Below are positions 1-14,089 of a stretch of 64,000 nt of DNA, in pieces. The notes beneath the pieces are model-generated. The model did no database searches, was not told the DNA's origin, and worked only from the letters and a program-made list of their open reading frames with translations. Source of the DNA: Notospermus geniculatus (lineage: Eukaryota > Nemertea > Pilidiophora > Heteronemertea > Lineidae); the NCBI GenBank assembly GCA_002633025.1, contig NMRB01000018.1, positions 270,929 through 334,928 of the forward strand, read 5' to 3'. Made by a program: the position numbers and the translations under genes. Positions within the stretch are counted from its first letter, which is position 1; each line of letters starts with the position of its first letter.

Positions 1-3000
1 CATTGTTGTAATGTAGCACTATACGTTCGTATCAAAACTGTATTATAAATCATGTTAAGCCCAGCAACAAGGATATCATATTGATAAGACTGCCAGCAAA
101 CTTGTATATCAAGTCTGATAGACATGCTTAATCCCATCAATATGTAAAAGCCTGTATCAAAATACTGGTAATTACGCCTCGGTAACTTCCAATGAGGGTG
201 AGCTCAAAGGAAAACGAACAATTCTAACTGTATTGCCTTTTGTGACCAGTTGACGTGTGACTTTGTACCTGGAATTGTCCTGCATACAAACAGTAGCACC
301 GGGGTTGAAATAGTTCATTCTAAGTACTTGTAATATACCTCAAATATGAGCACTTTCTCTTTTATAAATCTTAATGATGGCAATCACGACTACCGAGAGT
401 GAAAAGATGACATATGTTTGTTGGTATTAACTGAATAAAAGCCATTCTATGAAGGTGTTGGTGAGAGCTTTCAGAGGGACAATACTGGAAATTGGTGTGG
501 ATCAAGCAAGGAAGTTAAAGACCTGTTTGTGATGGGACTCTATGGGCCTAATAATGTGCTTTATTACATTTTAAATCGCAATCCAATTCGATTAACACGA
601 GCACAAAACCAATGTCACACTATCAACTTCAAGAGCTTTCCTTTGAAATTGGTGAAATGCTCCTATTGCATGTCGACTGCTAGTTCCAAAATATTTCTTT
701 CCTTTAATCCTACCATATCAAATTGAATGTCCCCAGGGGAAAATAGGAGAAAAATACAGCAGTTGTTGTCCTGTGACCTTCTTCCTGACACAGGTAGGGG
801 CTCGAGGATCTAGATGTCAGACATGTCTAGGCTTGATAAGAAATAACTGAATGAAAGTGAGACAAGTTACACACAACCATGCCCTAGGCAACTATGTCCA
901 TGGTTCCGTGAAGCTGAGCAACAAGTTATAAAAGTGTGTCATCAATGATCTGCTAAAACTACCAGTAAACTTAATCATCAAACCAAAACCACATCTAGAA
1001 AGTGATGCAAAATGTCCTTCTATGCATCAGGGGTTTTATGTGTGACCTATTGATGATGTCCATGGTTCCGTTACAGTGGCCATCCTCTCACTTGTAACAC
1101 GGAGAAGAATTGTACAACGGCCAAGAATAAAGGAAAGAAGAATGTAAAAAATCTGGCTCCATGTAGCTGGCAACTGAACATGCTTGAAGAAGAAGCGAGT
1201 GAAAAAGTGGCATATCCCCAGCAGAAGGGTAAAATACTGTTAATATCTACCAGTGATTTTCCATTGTGAACCAATCAATTATGTACCAACCACAATCTTT
1301 GACTCTAGTACTAGTAGCCTGTAGGCCTACCCACCGCCACCAAGGGAGGGTCAGAGAGTTCATTGATGATTTAGGGTCAACCCCAAAGGGAAGCCCTTGG
1401 TTCATCCTGTTCTTTCTTCTGTAGGCCAAAGTAGGATTAACTCTGAATGGCATACTTACACATATGACTTCAAAGGATTTTAGGACACATTTTGGACATT
1501 GATTGGTCTTGTGTGTCTTCTGATATGCATGATCCAGCGTGGGCATTCAGACACTCATTTTTAAGGCGAGCGATCGCTCCCGCGCACCATAACGCGCCTC
1601 GGATGCATCTGAAGAGAGCGAATAATAGCGCGCCTTCCATTTCTCAAAAACGCACCTTCAAAAACCACGCCAAAATCCCGCGCCCTTAGTAGTGTCTGCA
1701 AGCAGTGCTTGGCACAATTTCAGCTCGCATAAGACACGTGTTTTCATGTTTTCAACAACAACGCCTCCAAAGTCAACAATAATCATCAGGGCTAGCTAGG
1801 CCGGTTCGTCAGTTTCCCCATCAATTGACAATCTGTCACAAACCAGACACAACAAAGCCACGTGGTCAATTTCCAGTCAAAACAAAAGCACATGGTCTGG
1901 CTGTGGCCACCACGGTGACGGGGAATCCCCATTCATCTCGTGGACACAAGTAGGGCCTATTGAGATTTTCCCGCCGGGGCGGTGGAAACAGATTACTTCC
2001 CGACCCAGGAGGTGTTTCCCATGGTGTTTTAATGGTTTCTAAGTATTGATTTACGATAACTTGCACTAACTAAGATCATCTGAATCGAATACTGCGCTTA
2101 ACTTGGCAGATCGTCTGGCACTGCCCAATGCGTGGCCGGTACAGTATGAAAATACTAATTGCATGTATATTACAACACAATAACACTGTCACAAGTGTCA
2201 TCAATGGACGAAAAGAATAAGATGGAGCCCATCAAGTTCTTGGAAAGAATAGAAAAAAAAACTCCCCTACCCTCATGCAGGAGAGTGAAAAGTTGCTCCC
2301 CTTCATTTTATTAAAATGAGTGACTGGGCATTTCCTGGATTGTATCGCCCTCTTTCTTCAAAGTTTGGCATGAGAGGGTGCCATCAGATGTATTCAGAAT
2401 ATTAAATGTACCTCAGATTTGTGCTTGGCCTCCTCATGGCAGCATTGCTTACCAGTAACACAAGTTTCTTACCATTATAGTGAATTGAATTTTTTCCTGT
2501 GACATCATCAATACAAATACACATTTGAAAAGTACCAAGTTATCAAGTAAGGACGTGACACTCGACATGGACCCACATCAGACAATATATAGGGTCTCCA
2601 CTTCACCCAAAGGATATCAATCAAAAACCACAAACATTTATGATGGAAAGAAATCGAAACACCATTTCAAACGGGATTGCATGCACCAGAAAATTCTGGA
2701 AATGGCTGAAAGCATGTGATTGCAAGTAACTGAAAGGAACGTCGCGAGCACGGTTCCGTGAAGATGATCCCCTACTTATCTACGCATCCACGACATGGGC
2801 ACATTGTGCAACTGAAAAAGGCACAAAGCAGCCCTGGCTTTTGCTCATGACTTGTTGATGGTTTTGCTTTCGTTCCCAAGTAAGGGCAGTGAGGTGCAGC
2901 AAGTCTGATGATTTCTCACAAGCCCGCATCACTGGTGTGTGTCCGGCCTTTTATCACGTTTATCAAGTTAGCTACAAATGAGGTCGAGGTTCACTGCTCA

Positions 3001-5833
3001 AGTCATTGTTACCGTTGTAGGCAGTCTATAGAAGAGACATTTGATTAGTTAAATGGTCATGATTTACCTGATGCCGACAGGTCAACAATTTGAATCTGTA
3101 CATACCGGTACATGTACAAACAATAACATCCCGTTGACGTATTCAGATGACAGTTCATTATTCATGATGATACTTTTATATGCATTCTTTGAAAGTGGCA
3201 AATCCGTAAGCAATAAACAACTTGATTTGAAAGGACTAGTCCATGTAAAGGCCCATTACGTGGCCTCCTGACATGTTCTCAGGCCTATCAAACTGCCATT
3301 TATCATATCCAGTAAATAAGTAAATATGGTCATTTTGGTTTGACATTTTGACGTACTGTCATGTACAATTTAATTGGATTTCAATTATAGAAAATATAGT
3401 TGGGTGGTGGTGCGTGGAGAGACTCAGAGCATTCTGCCAAGAGTTTTCGCAATTCCTATTTTTTTTAAATAATGTCATAGAGTAGACAGGGACGCCATCT
3501 TGTATGGCCAAATTCAATCCTTTGGTTTCAATTTCAAATTCTGCCTTATTGGTGATACTGAAGCACATTTTTCAAATGTTCTTATATTTCATTTGAATAT
3601 TGCAGTCTCTATCACGCATAAGGGGTATGGAAAATGACAATGTAATGCCATTGCCACAGAATAACACATAGAAAAATCTGTTCAAATGACCCATGGTCAA
3701 ATTAAGGACTTGAAATAACCGACGCCTCAGAGGACAATGAAGTTTTATCAGAAACAGAATGCTTTGATACCCAATAATTGGTATAATCATCAGTTTTTGT
3801 TGATTTATTAAGAAATGTGCTTACGCTGTCAAAAACCCAACCCCCAGCACTTGAGAATGAACGAGATCCCATTAACACTTCTTTCCAGTCCTCACACACC
3901 ATAAGGGGATACTCAGATAGAACATGATAGCCAAAATAGACCATTCAAAGAAACTCGGCTGAGGAAAATGACTTAATTTCCTCAAATTTGTGTCAGACAA
4001 AGCCAAACTTGTGCCTGAATTGTGTCATGCTTGTGCTTGGTTTACCTCCCGAGATGATGCTGGCGAAGAGAATGTGCCCAAGCAGCGTGCCATCATTGTT
4101 TGTCAATGACAAGAGGAGAGCGGAGAACGCACCCAAACAGACCATGAAGGATGAGGAAAACTCAAGTGGCCAGCGCCGTCTCAAGCCGCAGAAATAACGA
4201 CGGACAATAGGCAACACTCGATGATACTTTAGGGAACAATATGGAGCGTGGAGTAGAAGGAACCAAAATAAGGGAACAGGGTGTATAAGCAGACGAATCG
4301 CTTAAAGAAGGGTGGGGACCTTTATGGAATATTTTAAAAGTTTTTCAGACCATTAAGCTAACAAGTCAAGGTTAGCATCTGGCAAAGTTGGCATTTATTT
4401 TCTCAGTTTAATCAGCAGTAAAAGATTAATACTGGGTGTTGACGGATAGCCTGGTGGTTGTAGGGGTCACCTAAGTTGTATAGAAAGATAGACCCTCAAA
4501 AATGACTTGAAATTACAACAGCAACAGTCAATGGATTGTCTGGTCAGTCTCTGAATAGTCTCTAGTTGAAGGACCACATAGAGTTACGGTGTGTCGGTCA
4601 GTTGTAGCTGTTGAAGAATATTCTCCTTGACACCCTATAATTATCAACAGGCAGAAAATGACCGAGTCAAATTTAATTTCTGCACTGCCAATCGAAATCA
4701 AGCAAGATTGACAGGCTGGTTGAACCCTGCAAAGACAGTCGACACAAGCGGATAAGACCACCAAGACCAGGAGACTTTGACATCAAAGAAAAGGTGAACT
4801 CAACATTGTTGAATGCTGGACACTGGTCACTTTGCGTTGAAGGCCATTCGGCAATAATACAACCATCTGACCATTTCATTAGACATCCACGGCTTCTGGC
4901 AAAGGAAACTTCAAAGACAGTTTTGTTCATCTATGACTTGCCTATTGAAGCCTTCCGGTTATATGGTCATTCTGACACAAATGATTGTTGAACAATGAGA
5001 AACAGTTAAACTTAGGGACTCGTGGCGCAATCTTTCAAGTCCCTCAGCCTCCCAGCGTGGGAATCTCACCCACCATACTAGCGCACGTTCCTTTTCCACC
5101 ATATTTTTATCACCATGCAAAATATATGGGAAACTTATGATTTTTCACCACAACTCGCCATAATTGAGCAACCTCTGCACATTTCTCTGCAGGGATTCTC
5201 CACTTTTCTTTGTATGTTCATGCTCTGATACCGTAAATTACAACCCAGTTTAACATCCATCTTTGACGTTCGCGGTCATGCCTCACGGTACGCTATCAAA
5301 GAATTGACAGCAGGTGTAAACACATAGTAAACATGTTGACACCAAAAAGATCATTGACTCCCATCATATCCACAAGATGACGGACTCCCAAAGAGGCATA
5401 AAGATGCCAACTGATTTCCTCAAGGCAACGATATGGGGCGGTGGCAAGAAACTGCACAAGCACACTTCCACTATCCAGAGCCCAAAACTGCCTTCAGCAA
5501 TGGATGGAGAATCTTCTACATGTAGAAGAAACAGGACACCAAAATATCCCGATTTCGTCCAATGGTTAGAATTCCAGACCCTATTTTGTGAAGCAAAGTT
5601 GAGGCCCTTGCCATTAAAGATACTTGAGGACCTGTGGCTTTGCTTCACAAAAATGGTTGTGGAGCTAACTACCATGACTACTGGACCACGAATTGAGGTA
5701 TCTTTGTGTTATTTTTCTCCTTGTTGTAAGATTCTCTATCCATTTGTACCAATATGGTTGGGAGGACTGAGGGTAGCAGAGTACCTGAATGGAAGCCTTT
5801 GAACCATTGAAATGAATGACAATTACAATACCA
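1..5833. other. Gene-free flank
   Basis: I recognise no gene, RNA gene or complete transposon here. Both strands are AT-rich and broken by stops. The longest open stretch, 5377-5802 on the plus strand (141 codons), resembles no family I know and has no flanking exon pattern. A short GC-rich patch lies near 1565-1690. The segment ends where the first copy of the 7.7 kb duplication begins. Confidence 0.5.
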
Positions 5834-8800
5834 TAACAGCAAACCACTTCAAAGATAGCGATAGACAGCAATAGATACCGTGGTGACCATCAAGTGGACA
5901 TGGCCAAAGCAAGGAGCCAAAGGTCAACAGACCAGGATTATATATCCTTCATTACAAGAAACATATGGTAATTTGTCAATGTTTGACAAGTGGTTACCAG
6001 CAGGTAACAAGACTGGGCAGGGAAGGATAAGGGCATTAAGGAGTTATTACCTACAATCAAATTTATTCACAAACCTGACCCTTCCTTCCTTCTTTCTGCA
6101 GATCAAAGGATTGTTTGCAGGGCGCATCAGACAGGTTCTTAATGATAGATGAAATATTTGTCTGCAGCAGGGAAAGTAACAATATGTGGAATGATATATG
6201 GGTCTGGTGTGTGTCGAGACTAACATTCCTTTAGTTATAAGGGTCTAACAATCCACCCGGTATGTTTCAGGGGGAATGCAAATTGAATTCCTAATTTGGA
6301 AACTCCAACGAAGAAGTGGTTGCAGAGATCTGCAAAGTTTACCGGCATTAAGAAGACATCAGTTCACCAAGTGCCCAAGGCAGTTAAATAACCAATGATT
6401 TTGACACTTGAGGTGGCACACACAGGGTACTGCCTCTGGCAGCACCCCGGGGAAGGAAAACCATCAAATATGCCCAACCTTAACCCTGTAACCGCAACTG
6501 ATGATGGATGGGGGACCTCGAGGGATGTGTCAAGGATGGTAGCAAAAATCTGGCACTGGCTTTATAATTCTATCAAGTATTTTAAGTGTGATGGAAGATA
6601 AGAAGCATTTTATACAAAGATATTAGAAATGGTTAACTCAGAGAGAAAAAAACATAATTGGCTAACTATATTGAAGATCAGTTGGCATGAATGGAGAAAT
6701 TAAGATCAAAGTAGAATCTTATAATTACATTTCACACTGGTCAAATCACATAGGGTATCTATTGCATATATCTAAACAGATATTTCAATGATCAAAGGAA
6801 TTTCAAACTTGGATAGTATACTTCAACAAATTCTGTTCAGTAATTTATTTGAAGCAATTTCTAGGCTGTACGCCCCTAATATTATGCTTCCTAACGGTAA
6901 ATGCATCTAAACTGCATTGAAATTGGACGCAGCATGAGTGAGATAGAATAAATTGTGGGGTGTGTCGACCACATTTGCCTGGGGGCTGTCATGATAATAA
7001 GAAATGAATGAGTTCCCTCTTAAATTTGACTTGGCTTTTTCTGCTATCAAATACACTTATATTTTTCAATTTGTAATATAATTGATATTCTTTGCTATTC
7101 GTCGGTATGTCAGTGGTACATTTGATTCTTTGGGGTAAGCCTAAGCAATTTTACTCTTCGATGATTTTCATGCAAACCGTGCAAAAATCACATTTCAAAG
7201 CCCTCCCCACCAAAGCACTTGGTGTCCATCATGTCAAAGTCTACCACTTCTCAACTCCACACAAGATGACTTCTGTACAGCAAACAGCCACTGCAATATG
7301 CCATTTAATTTGTAGAACTTCATCAATTAATCACACTGTCAGGCTACAATAACATTTATCACTTCATGTTTTTGTGGCCAATTTAGAGAGTATCATCTCG
7401 AGTATTGAGATCATCTGATGAAAGCACGAGCCAATAAAGCCACGAGACGTTTCTAAGGAGTAATTGTTGTATAGAATAAAGCCTAACTCCACCAGGAGGC
7501 TGGATAATGGCTTGAGATGCTGAAACCGAGTATTTTCATCACGGAGTAATTGATATCCAGGAAGACAGGGGAGAACATATAAAATTTAATGAATAATGAC
7601 TTCTGAGAGGGTTTTTTTCAGCACTGAAGTTCGCAAAGTTTCATGACAAATTTTGTTGTTTTTAAAACACAAGTTGACAAGCCAACAAAAGGTTGAAATT
7701 GAATAGGCCATCAGAAACGCGAGCACTATTGATAATTAATCATAAGCCCTTTGCTGAATCAGTGAATAAATAAGGGGAAGGAAAGGCAGTCAGTTTATTT
7801 TTTTTATGAAATCCTTTTTTTCATTTTTACTTCATAACTGAAGCCCCCGCTTTGTCTGACTGGATCTGCCTTAATTCCAAGTATTTTGAATACCCATACC
7901 ATCTACGAGTTTAGTCTTGTGTTATTTTCCATCGAAAAGTGAAAATCCAAGAGAACCGGACAAGATCACTTTCCCATGGCGAGAGGCCCACAGTGAGGTA
8001 TCCTTCCATGTCATGCACAGCCGACAACATCTCCAAGACGGCTCGGGAAAGGTGTCGCCCGCTTTTGTCAACCATTGAAAAACACAATAGGATCCACCAT
8101 CAAAGAATGGTACCTTCAGAATAACAGGTAGGTTATTGTACCCAGTTATTTGCCTCGTCTGTTAATCTTTCTTTCTTTTCTTTATTCCCCCTACCACATG
8201 CCTCATTACCTGTTCTTTTGACAAGTGTATTAAACCTATCATGTCTCTTTTGAGTGACTTTCAAAACTGAGCAATGGCGTAAAAAAGTAGTACATGATCA
8301 AGTAAATGGAAGTAGGTGGGTGTAGTCTTCGCAACTAACTTCTGTTTTTTTGCAGTTCTTCATGGTAACTCCTTCATTGGCTAGCCTTGACTTTACTTCA
8401 ACACCATAGTACATGTACCACGGTACCCCCATTTTTTCCCCAAGCCTGCTAAGATGCCAAGTGTTAAGCAAACAGAATGCCAGGAGGAAAGTGGCAAGCA
8501 TCGGAGCAAAAATTACCATTTTTGGTACATTTTTTAAGAAGAATCTGAGTGTCGTAAGATGTTGGCAGCTAGACAAATACACATAGACCTAGGCCTACAT
8601 AATATTGACAGAAAGGGACTATGCAACCTACAGTCATATTAATTACCGGAAATTCTTTCTGAAAATTTACCAGAGACGGCACGCCTGCTCAGAGAAAGTA
8701 ACATTAGTTGTGGAAAAAACTTCAAAAATCCCATCAAATCAGTCGACATAAAAAGTGTTCTGGGTTTCTTCATGACCAGAGGATCATCGGTTCAAAAGGC

Positions 8801-10100
8801 GCAAACAAATGCCAGCAAAGAAATCAGATTCATCCTCTTCATACAATGACAACCACAACAATAGGTCTATCTCCAACAGCACACCCCATACAAGACATCG
8901 TCACAACACCAGCCTGGGAAAAAAGTGACCTCCGCTTAAAAACCTGGCCCCACTATTGGCAAAGAGGCGTGTGTGCGGGTTACAATACACGAATACATAT
9001 CTTGGGTGGGAAATTTGAAATGATCAAATTCACATAATTTGTCTATTAACATCAGCTTGGAAGATCTGTGTAAGATGGTCTTCTTCAATATTCCCACAAG
9101 TAAGTTACTTTTTATATTGTCTCCTGTTTTCAAATCTATCATTGAAAGTAGTGTGAATGTTTCAAAAAATTAAATTGAAAAATCTTTTCAATTTTTTTTA
9201 ACCGCCCACTCTTAACTTGCCGTTTTAAACAGTTCCCAAGATCTTCTGGCTGTTGCTGGACCGCACCCCATATTTTTTATGATCCTGGATTGAATAGCTA
9301 AGCCATAAATGATTTAAACTTGCAGGTTCAAATAAGCTCTCAGACAGGCAGAGGCAAAAAAGTGCCAGCATTTGTGCGTTTTAATGATCACGTTGTAATC
9401 ATGAAGTAGAAGCCAACTTGGGTTTCTGAAAATGAAAGCATTTTATATTTTATTAGCCATGTGTGGTCAAGCCAGATGCCCGTGTTAGTGAAGGGTAGAA
9501 AATTACTGACCACAAGGTCCCTTAGACCAAGGTGATCTATCATTTGAGGAGAATAGATGTTCTTTACGGATGTCAAACCTGGCTTCTCATGAGGTTAACC
9601 ACCGACTCGAGGGATGTAGGTAAATTGTAATGGAGATGACAGGTCATATGATATAGATCACCCTTTTGGCTTCTGCAGGACCAAAGGTCTCCTCAGGGAG
9701 ATCAGCTTTAGTCGTAGTAGGCACACAACACGGCCAGATTGCAGGCCTCATTCATCAAGCTGCAATTTCCAAGTGGTCAATTTTTTGGGGCATTTTCACA
9801 ATTCCATCAGAAGTTCCCACAGAAATTGACTCATAGCTTATGGACATGAAGATATGTCAGAGTGGACTAGGGGAACATCAGTCCTTTATCACCTCTTGAG
9901 GTTCTACATGTATGTCCAATCTCTGGTTGGAACGGGCAACTCCTCAATAGTGCAGGTTTCCTCTGGGCACTCCAGGTTCCTTCTGTCAGTGTTCTCCACG
10001 TGATTTCTTAATGTAGGTTCGGAGATTGTTTGGACAACTCGCAGGGTACTGATGGACGCCTCGTTTAAACATGGGCCACTCAACCATCTTTTTTGAAGAT

Positions 10101-10188
10101 GGGGATTTGGCCTAGTGGTTTAAGGCGTGCTGCCCCTTAGTGCTGGCGATTGATGCCTTATGCGAGGGTCCGTGGGTTCGATTCTGGT
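10101..10188 (+). repeat. tRNA-derived SINE-like head, copy 1
   Basis: TGGCCTAGTGGTTTAAGG fits an internal Pol III A box and GTGGGTTCGATTCT fits a B box, at tRNA-like spacing with a long variable region. The D-arm can pair (GCC with GGC), but the acceptor and T stems are poor, so this is not a functional tRNA. It is more likely the head of a SINE, followed by unrelated body sequence. Confidence 0.5.
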
Positions 10189-10239
10189 AGGAAGCAATGT
10201 CTTTCACCTCAGAAACCCTATTTCTATTTTTTATTTCTT

Positions 10240-10425
10240 AATGTAGGGTGGTTCCTTGAAATTCCAGGTTTTCCCATTACTTTGCAAATTAAGATAGGGT
10301 GGTCACCAATTTAAGGTAGGGGGTGTAATAGAAAACCCTTACAAAATTGGACTGTATTAAGGTAGGGTGGCTACTTCTGAGCTAGGGTGGTAAAATGCCA
10401 AGGTAGGGTGAAGCCACCCTTACAA
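10240..10425. repeat. TAGGGTGG-motif tract, copy 1
   Basis: The word TAGGGTGG, or a close variant, appears about six times in under 200 bases in the same orientation, separated by unrelated stretches of 20-50 bases. The tract ends with the inverse word CCACCCT. It directly follows the SINE-like head and may be its body or a separate degenerate element. Confidence 0.5.
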
Positions 10426-12000
10426 AAAGTCATGCAGAGGACACTGCTGCTGTACATTGAATTTGCCTTACGATAGTGGCAGAGCTAATAATGGTGTATT
10501 TGCTGCTGCAGCTCTCAATTCAATATTTCTGAATGGCTCAAGGACGTGCAATTTGGTTTCAGTTGCCAATGAGTGAAAGGTACTAAAACAATACATGACA
10601 ATACAATATCTACACATAATTTTAAACAAACGTGACAATATCAGGGGTATAAATGACAGCTTTGCCAGGCATAAATCACACTCACTGAATGGAAGAAATT
10701 AGTGCACGGATGTCGACAATGGTTGCCATCAAAATTGCCATATTGCACCTGAAAATGTGCCGTTCGAACCGCTTTCATGACATTTTTGATGGGCCATCAG
10801 AAGGTTGGCGAGCAATATTCAGTGGACGCGTAGAGTTAAAGATCCATCAAGGTAATGACGCGTGGTCGATGACTGGTTGTGCACATCAAGTGGAAGTTAG
10901 AGCTAATGTTGCCAAAAGTTTGGAGACAGGACAAAAGGCAACAGAATTCTGTTACTTTACATGGTCTTGAGCTGGGGAAAATTTTCTGATTTTTTCCCTA
11001 AGAAACAAACACTAACACCATACGTTTTATCCAGGAGACCACTGATATAGTCCTCATCAGACCCTGGAAGAGAGAAGGATCAGAATTTGTCTTTTTGTGA
11101 TCAGAGCTACAGTCCAGGATCAAGACAGTCCACAATTTTCAGGCAAACACATCTGCTGTTTGAATGAACTGAAAAAGACTAAATAGGAACAGTTTTGCAA
11201 TTCTTGCACTCTACCACTTGATTTCAAGAAAATTATGACAAGTGCAACAAAAGAGGGAACAGAAGGTGTCAAGATTGAGATGACAGGGCAGGATGGTCAG
11301 CTATAGAAGGAGAAAATTAAACCAACTAGAATGGGATATTGCTGATTTCACCCAGATAAGACGTATTCCTTGTGCACGTTAAGACACAGCATGGATGGAA
11401 AGTACAGAAAAGCTTTGACTGGAATCAGTATTTTGAGAGATGGTGACCATGAGGCAGACATTTTCAAAACAGCAACAGGACAATAGAAAAGTGAAAGCCT
11501 GCAGCAGACGGAGGGAAAGTCATCTTGAAGGCGAGAAAAACAATGCCAGAGGGCGACTTATTGGGAACTGTAAGAATACCAATCGTCCATGATAATGATT
11601 TTGGCTGCCAAGGTCAACAAGAAGAATGGGTATTTGTTGAAAATAAGAGCACATGGCAATCATAAGGAGAGGAGTCCAGAACATTCCCAAATTTGCGAAA
11701 ACATGCCTGAAACTCCCATGATCCTTTTTGGAAATTAGCACCCCTTACACAGACTTTGTTTTGATTACTCAGCAAATAGAAATATCACCGTGAAGCGGAC
11801 GACTTTTTGACAGAGGTGACCCATCAAACACACACAGAAAATCATCCACCACGGCCATTAAACCCCCAACCAATTGCTTCTCATTCATTGTATCATTTTA
11901 TTAGTTTATTCTGGGATTAGCAGCTGTTTTTTCTACGGTGTATTTACACTGCTGCTGCAACAAGAATAAAATAGATGACACACACTGCCCTAGCCTTTTG

Positions 12001-13107
12001 TTGGCCATAAATCCAGCAACAGTTTAATAATTCAAGGTAATATCCATTTCGGTTCTCAATTTATGACGAGAACTTCCCGCTTTTGTTGCATTTGTGGCTG
12101 CCGTAGACATTTATCGCTGGACCAACTAATACCAGCAAACTAGCAAAATAAAACGCTATTTTGCTTTCAGTGCCCCGCAATTTCACTTGTCATTGGCCAT
12201 CAGAAGTAAAACTAGAGGTTGATTTAGCACCTAATATCGGAGGCTTTGTCATCAGTAATTGGTAACGTTATATGTTTTCATTGGCAGAACATTAAAACCT
12301 CCATGATGAAAGTACAGTTTGTTATTGATTAACCCCTTCACAAAAAGTCAAGTTAACAAGCATCCATGGAGAATTTCAAAATTGGCATGCTAAGGAGCTG
12401 AAATCACATATCACTCAGAATCAATTTTTTGTTCGCTAACAACAGGTGAACGCAATCACCTAGGCATAAAACGATCAATCAAACCATACATAGACAGCAA
12501 TCGTGTGATCCAATGACATTTTATCAATACATGGACGTGGACGTATCAGTCGGTGAGCTGCACAGCAGTAGGTCATGCCCGACTACCATTCCACAATAGC
12601 AGGAAGGGACGTCCGCTGAGCTTGAACAGGCTCCGTTTATCAATCAACAAGGCGCCAATCATTAAATCATCCAGTTCATCGCCCAATATCAGCGAGCCAT
12701 TTTTCTGATCACTGCCCAACTATCACGCGGCTACCGAGCGATAAAATCATTGTGGACACTGTATCCACCATCAAAACAAGTTTTAAATCAAACACAGAAC
12801 CGCAGATGAAATTACCGTCATTGAATCACAATATTAAAGTACAAGTGTACATTTTAATTGAATCACGACAATTAGGCAATGATTGACAATTGAGTCCGTT
12901 TGCTGATTACCGCTCACGCACGTGGACTTTGTGGCTCATCGGCTCAAAAACATGAAAAGACTCCAGACTGACAAATACCCACTTAAATTAATTAATCTCT
13001 CGAATGACAAGTAATCAATGGTAAAATCCAATGATAGGCATTTCATTATTATTAATACAAACATTGGAAATGTTTTCATTAATCCAGCCTGGGCCAGGCA
13101 GATGAGG
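12001..13107. promoter_or_regulatory. Candidate conserved non-coding element, copy 1
   Basis: Over about 1.1 kb I find no difference from copy 2 at 20258-21364, and the offset stays at exactly 8257 bases, while the next 300 bases are clearly diverged. The block has no long open frame. It is rich in homeodomain-type cores: GTTATTGATTAAC at 12321-12333 is one base from the HNF1 palindrome, TGATTGACAA at 12880-12889 resembles a Pbx/Meis site, and TTAAATTAATTAAT lies near 12985. The pattern suggests an enhancer under constraint. Local gene conversion, or one shared haplotype stretch, would give the same picture. Confidence 0.45.
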
Positions 13108-14089
13108 TGATTCTATTTTGTTCAGATGGTAATATGCTAGTTCATGCTGGTATAGCCAACAGCAATGTGGTCCGGTTCGCAAAATCAAGATATCTTGCAA
13201 ACCAAAAAATAAAAATTATAACTACCCTATACTCATGCATTATTTAACAAAATCAAAGACCTTCTTGATGATTCGAGTTTTATCTTTGTACAGAAGCTTG
13301 ATGTGTTTAACTTTGAGAAATATTTCAACAAAATATCAAGTCCCCAGTGATTGGTGTCACCTTTCACGTGACCACTCGATGTAATTAATTGAAACAAATT
13401 GCTCATCTCTTCTTTCAAAGAGGACAAGTTTTAATGGCGACCTTCCACAGAGGGGAGTGTCATGTCACGTGACCCACACAACGCAACTCTCCTCCGATAA
13501 ACCTGGCACTCGAAAATACGCCATTTCAATTCAACTGCGCTAACAGCAAACCACTTCAAAGATAGCGATAGACAGCAATAGATACCGTGGTGACCATCAA
13601 GTGGACATGGCCAAAGCAAGGAGCCAAAGGTCACCAGACCAGGATTATATATCCTTCATTACAAGAAACATATGGTAATTTGTCAATGTTTGACAAGTGG
13701 TTACCAGCAGGCAACAAGACTGGGCAGGGAAGGATAAGGGCATTAAGGAGTTATTACCTACAATCAAATTTATTCACAAACCTGACCCTTCCTTCCTTCT
13801 TTCTGCAGATCAAAGGATTGTTTGCAGGGAGTATCAGACAGGTTCTTAATGATAGATGAAATATTTGTCTGCAGCTGGGAAAGTAACAATATGTGGAATG
13901 ATATATGGGCCTGGTGTGTGTCGAGACTAACATTCCTTTATAAGGGTCTAACAATCTACCTGATATGTTTCAGGGGGAATGCAAATTGAATTCCTAATTT
14001 GGAAACTCCAACGAAGAAGTGGTTGCAGAGATCTGCAAAGTTTACCGGCATTAAGAAGACATCAGTTCACCAAGTGCCCAAGGCAGTTA

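Larger units (their letters stand above)
5834..13540. repeat. Tandem segmental duplication, copy 1 (7.7 kb)
   Basis: This segment starts at TAACAGCAAACCACTTCAAA and ends at TTTCAATTCAACTGCGC. It is repeated directly after itself at 13541-21782 in the same orientation. Matching landmarks sit at a nearly constant offset: 8240 bases from about 7.9 to 9.6 kb and 8257 bases from about 10.7 to 13.1 kb. Divergence is uneven: very low at 7.4-9.5 kb, higher at 9.6-12 kb, no visible difference at 12.0-13.1 kb, and clearly diverged at 13.1-13.4 kb. There is no convincing gene; the longest open frames are about 60-110 codons and recur in both copies only because the DNA does. It holds a SINE-like head near 10.1 kb and a TAGGGTGG-rich tract after it. 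It is either a recent tandem duplication or two haplotypes placed in series. Confidence 0.9.

Noticed and set aside
8298-8582. A 94-codon minus-strand frame found in both 7.7 kb copies (also at 16538-16822).
   Set aside because: Its presence in both copies only reflects the duplication. No conserved domain or splice partner is visible.
10101-10188. A genuine tRNA gene of Leu/Ser type.
   Set aside because: A and B boxes are present, but the acceptor and T stems do not pair, so a SINE head is more likely.
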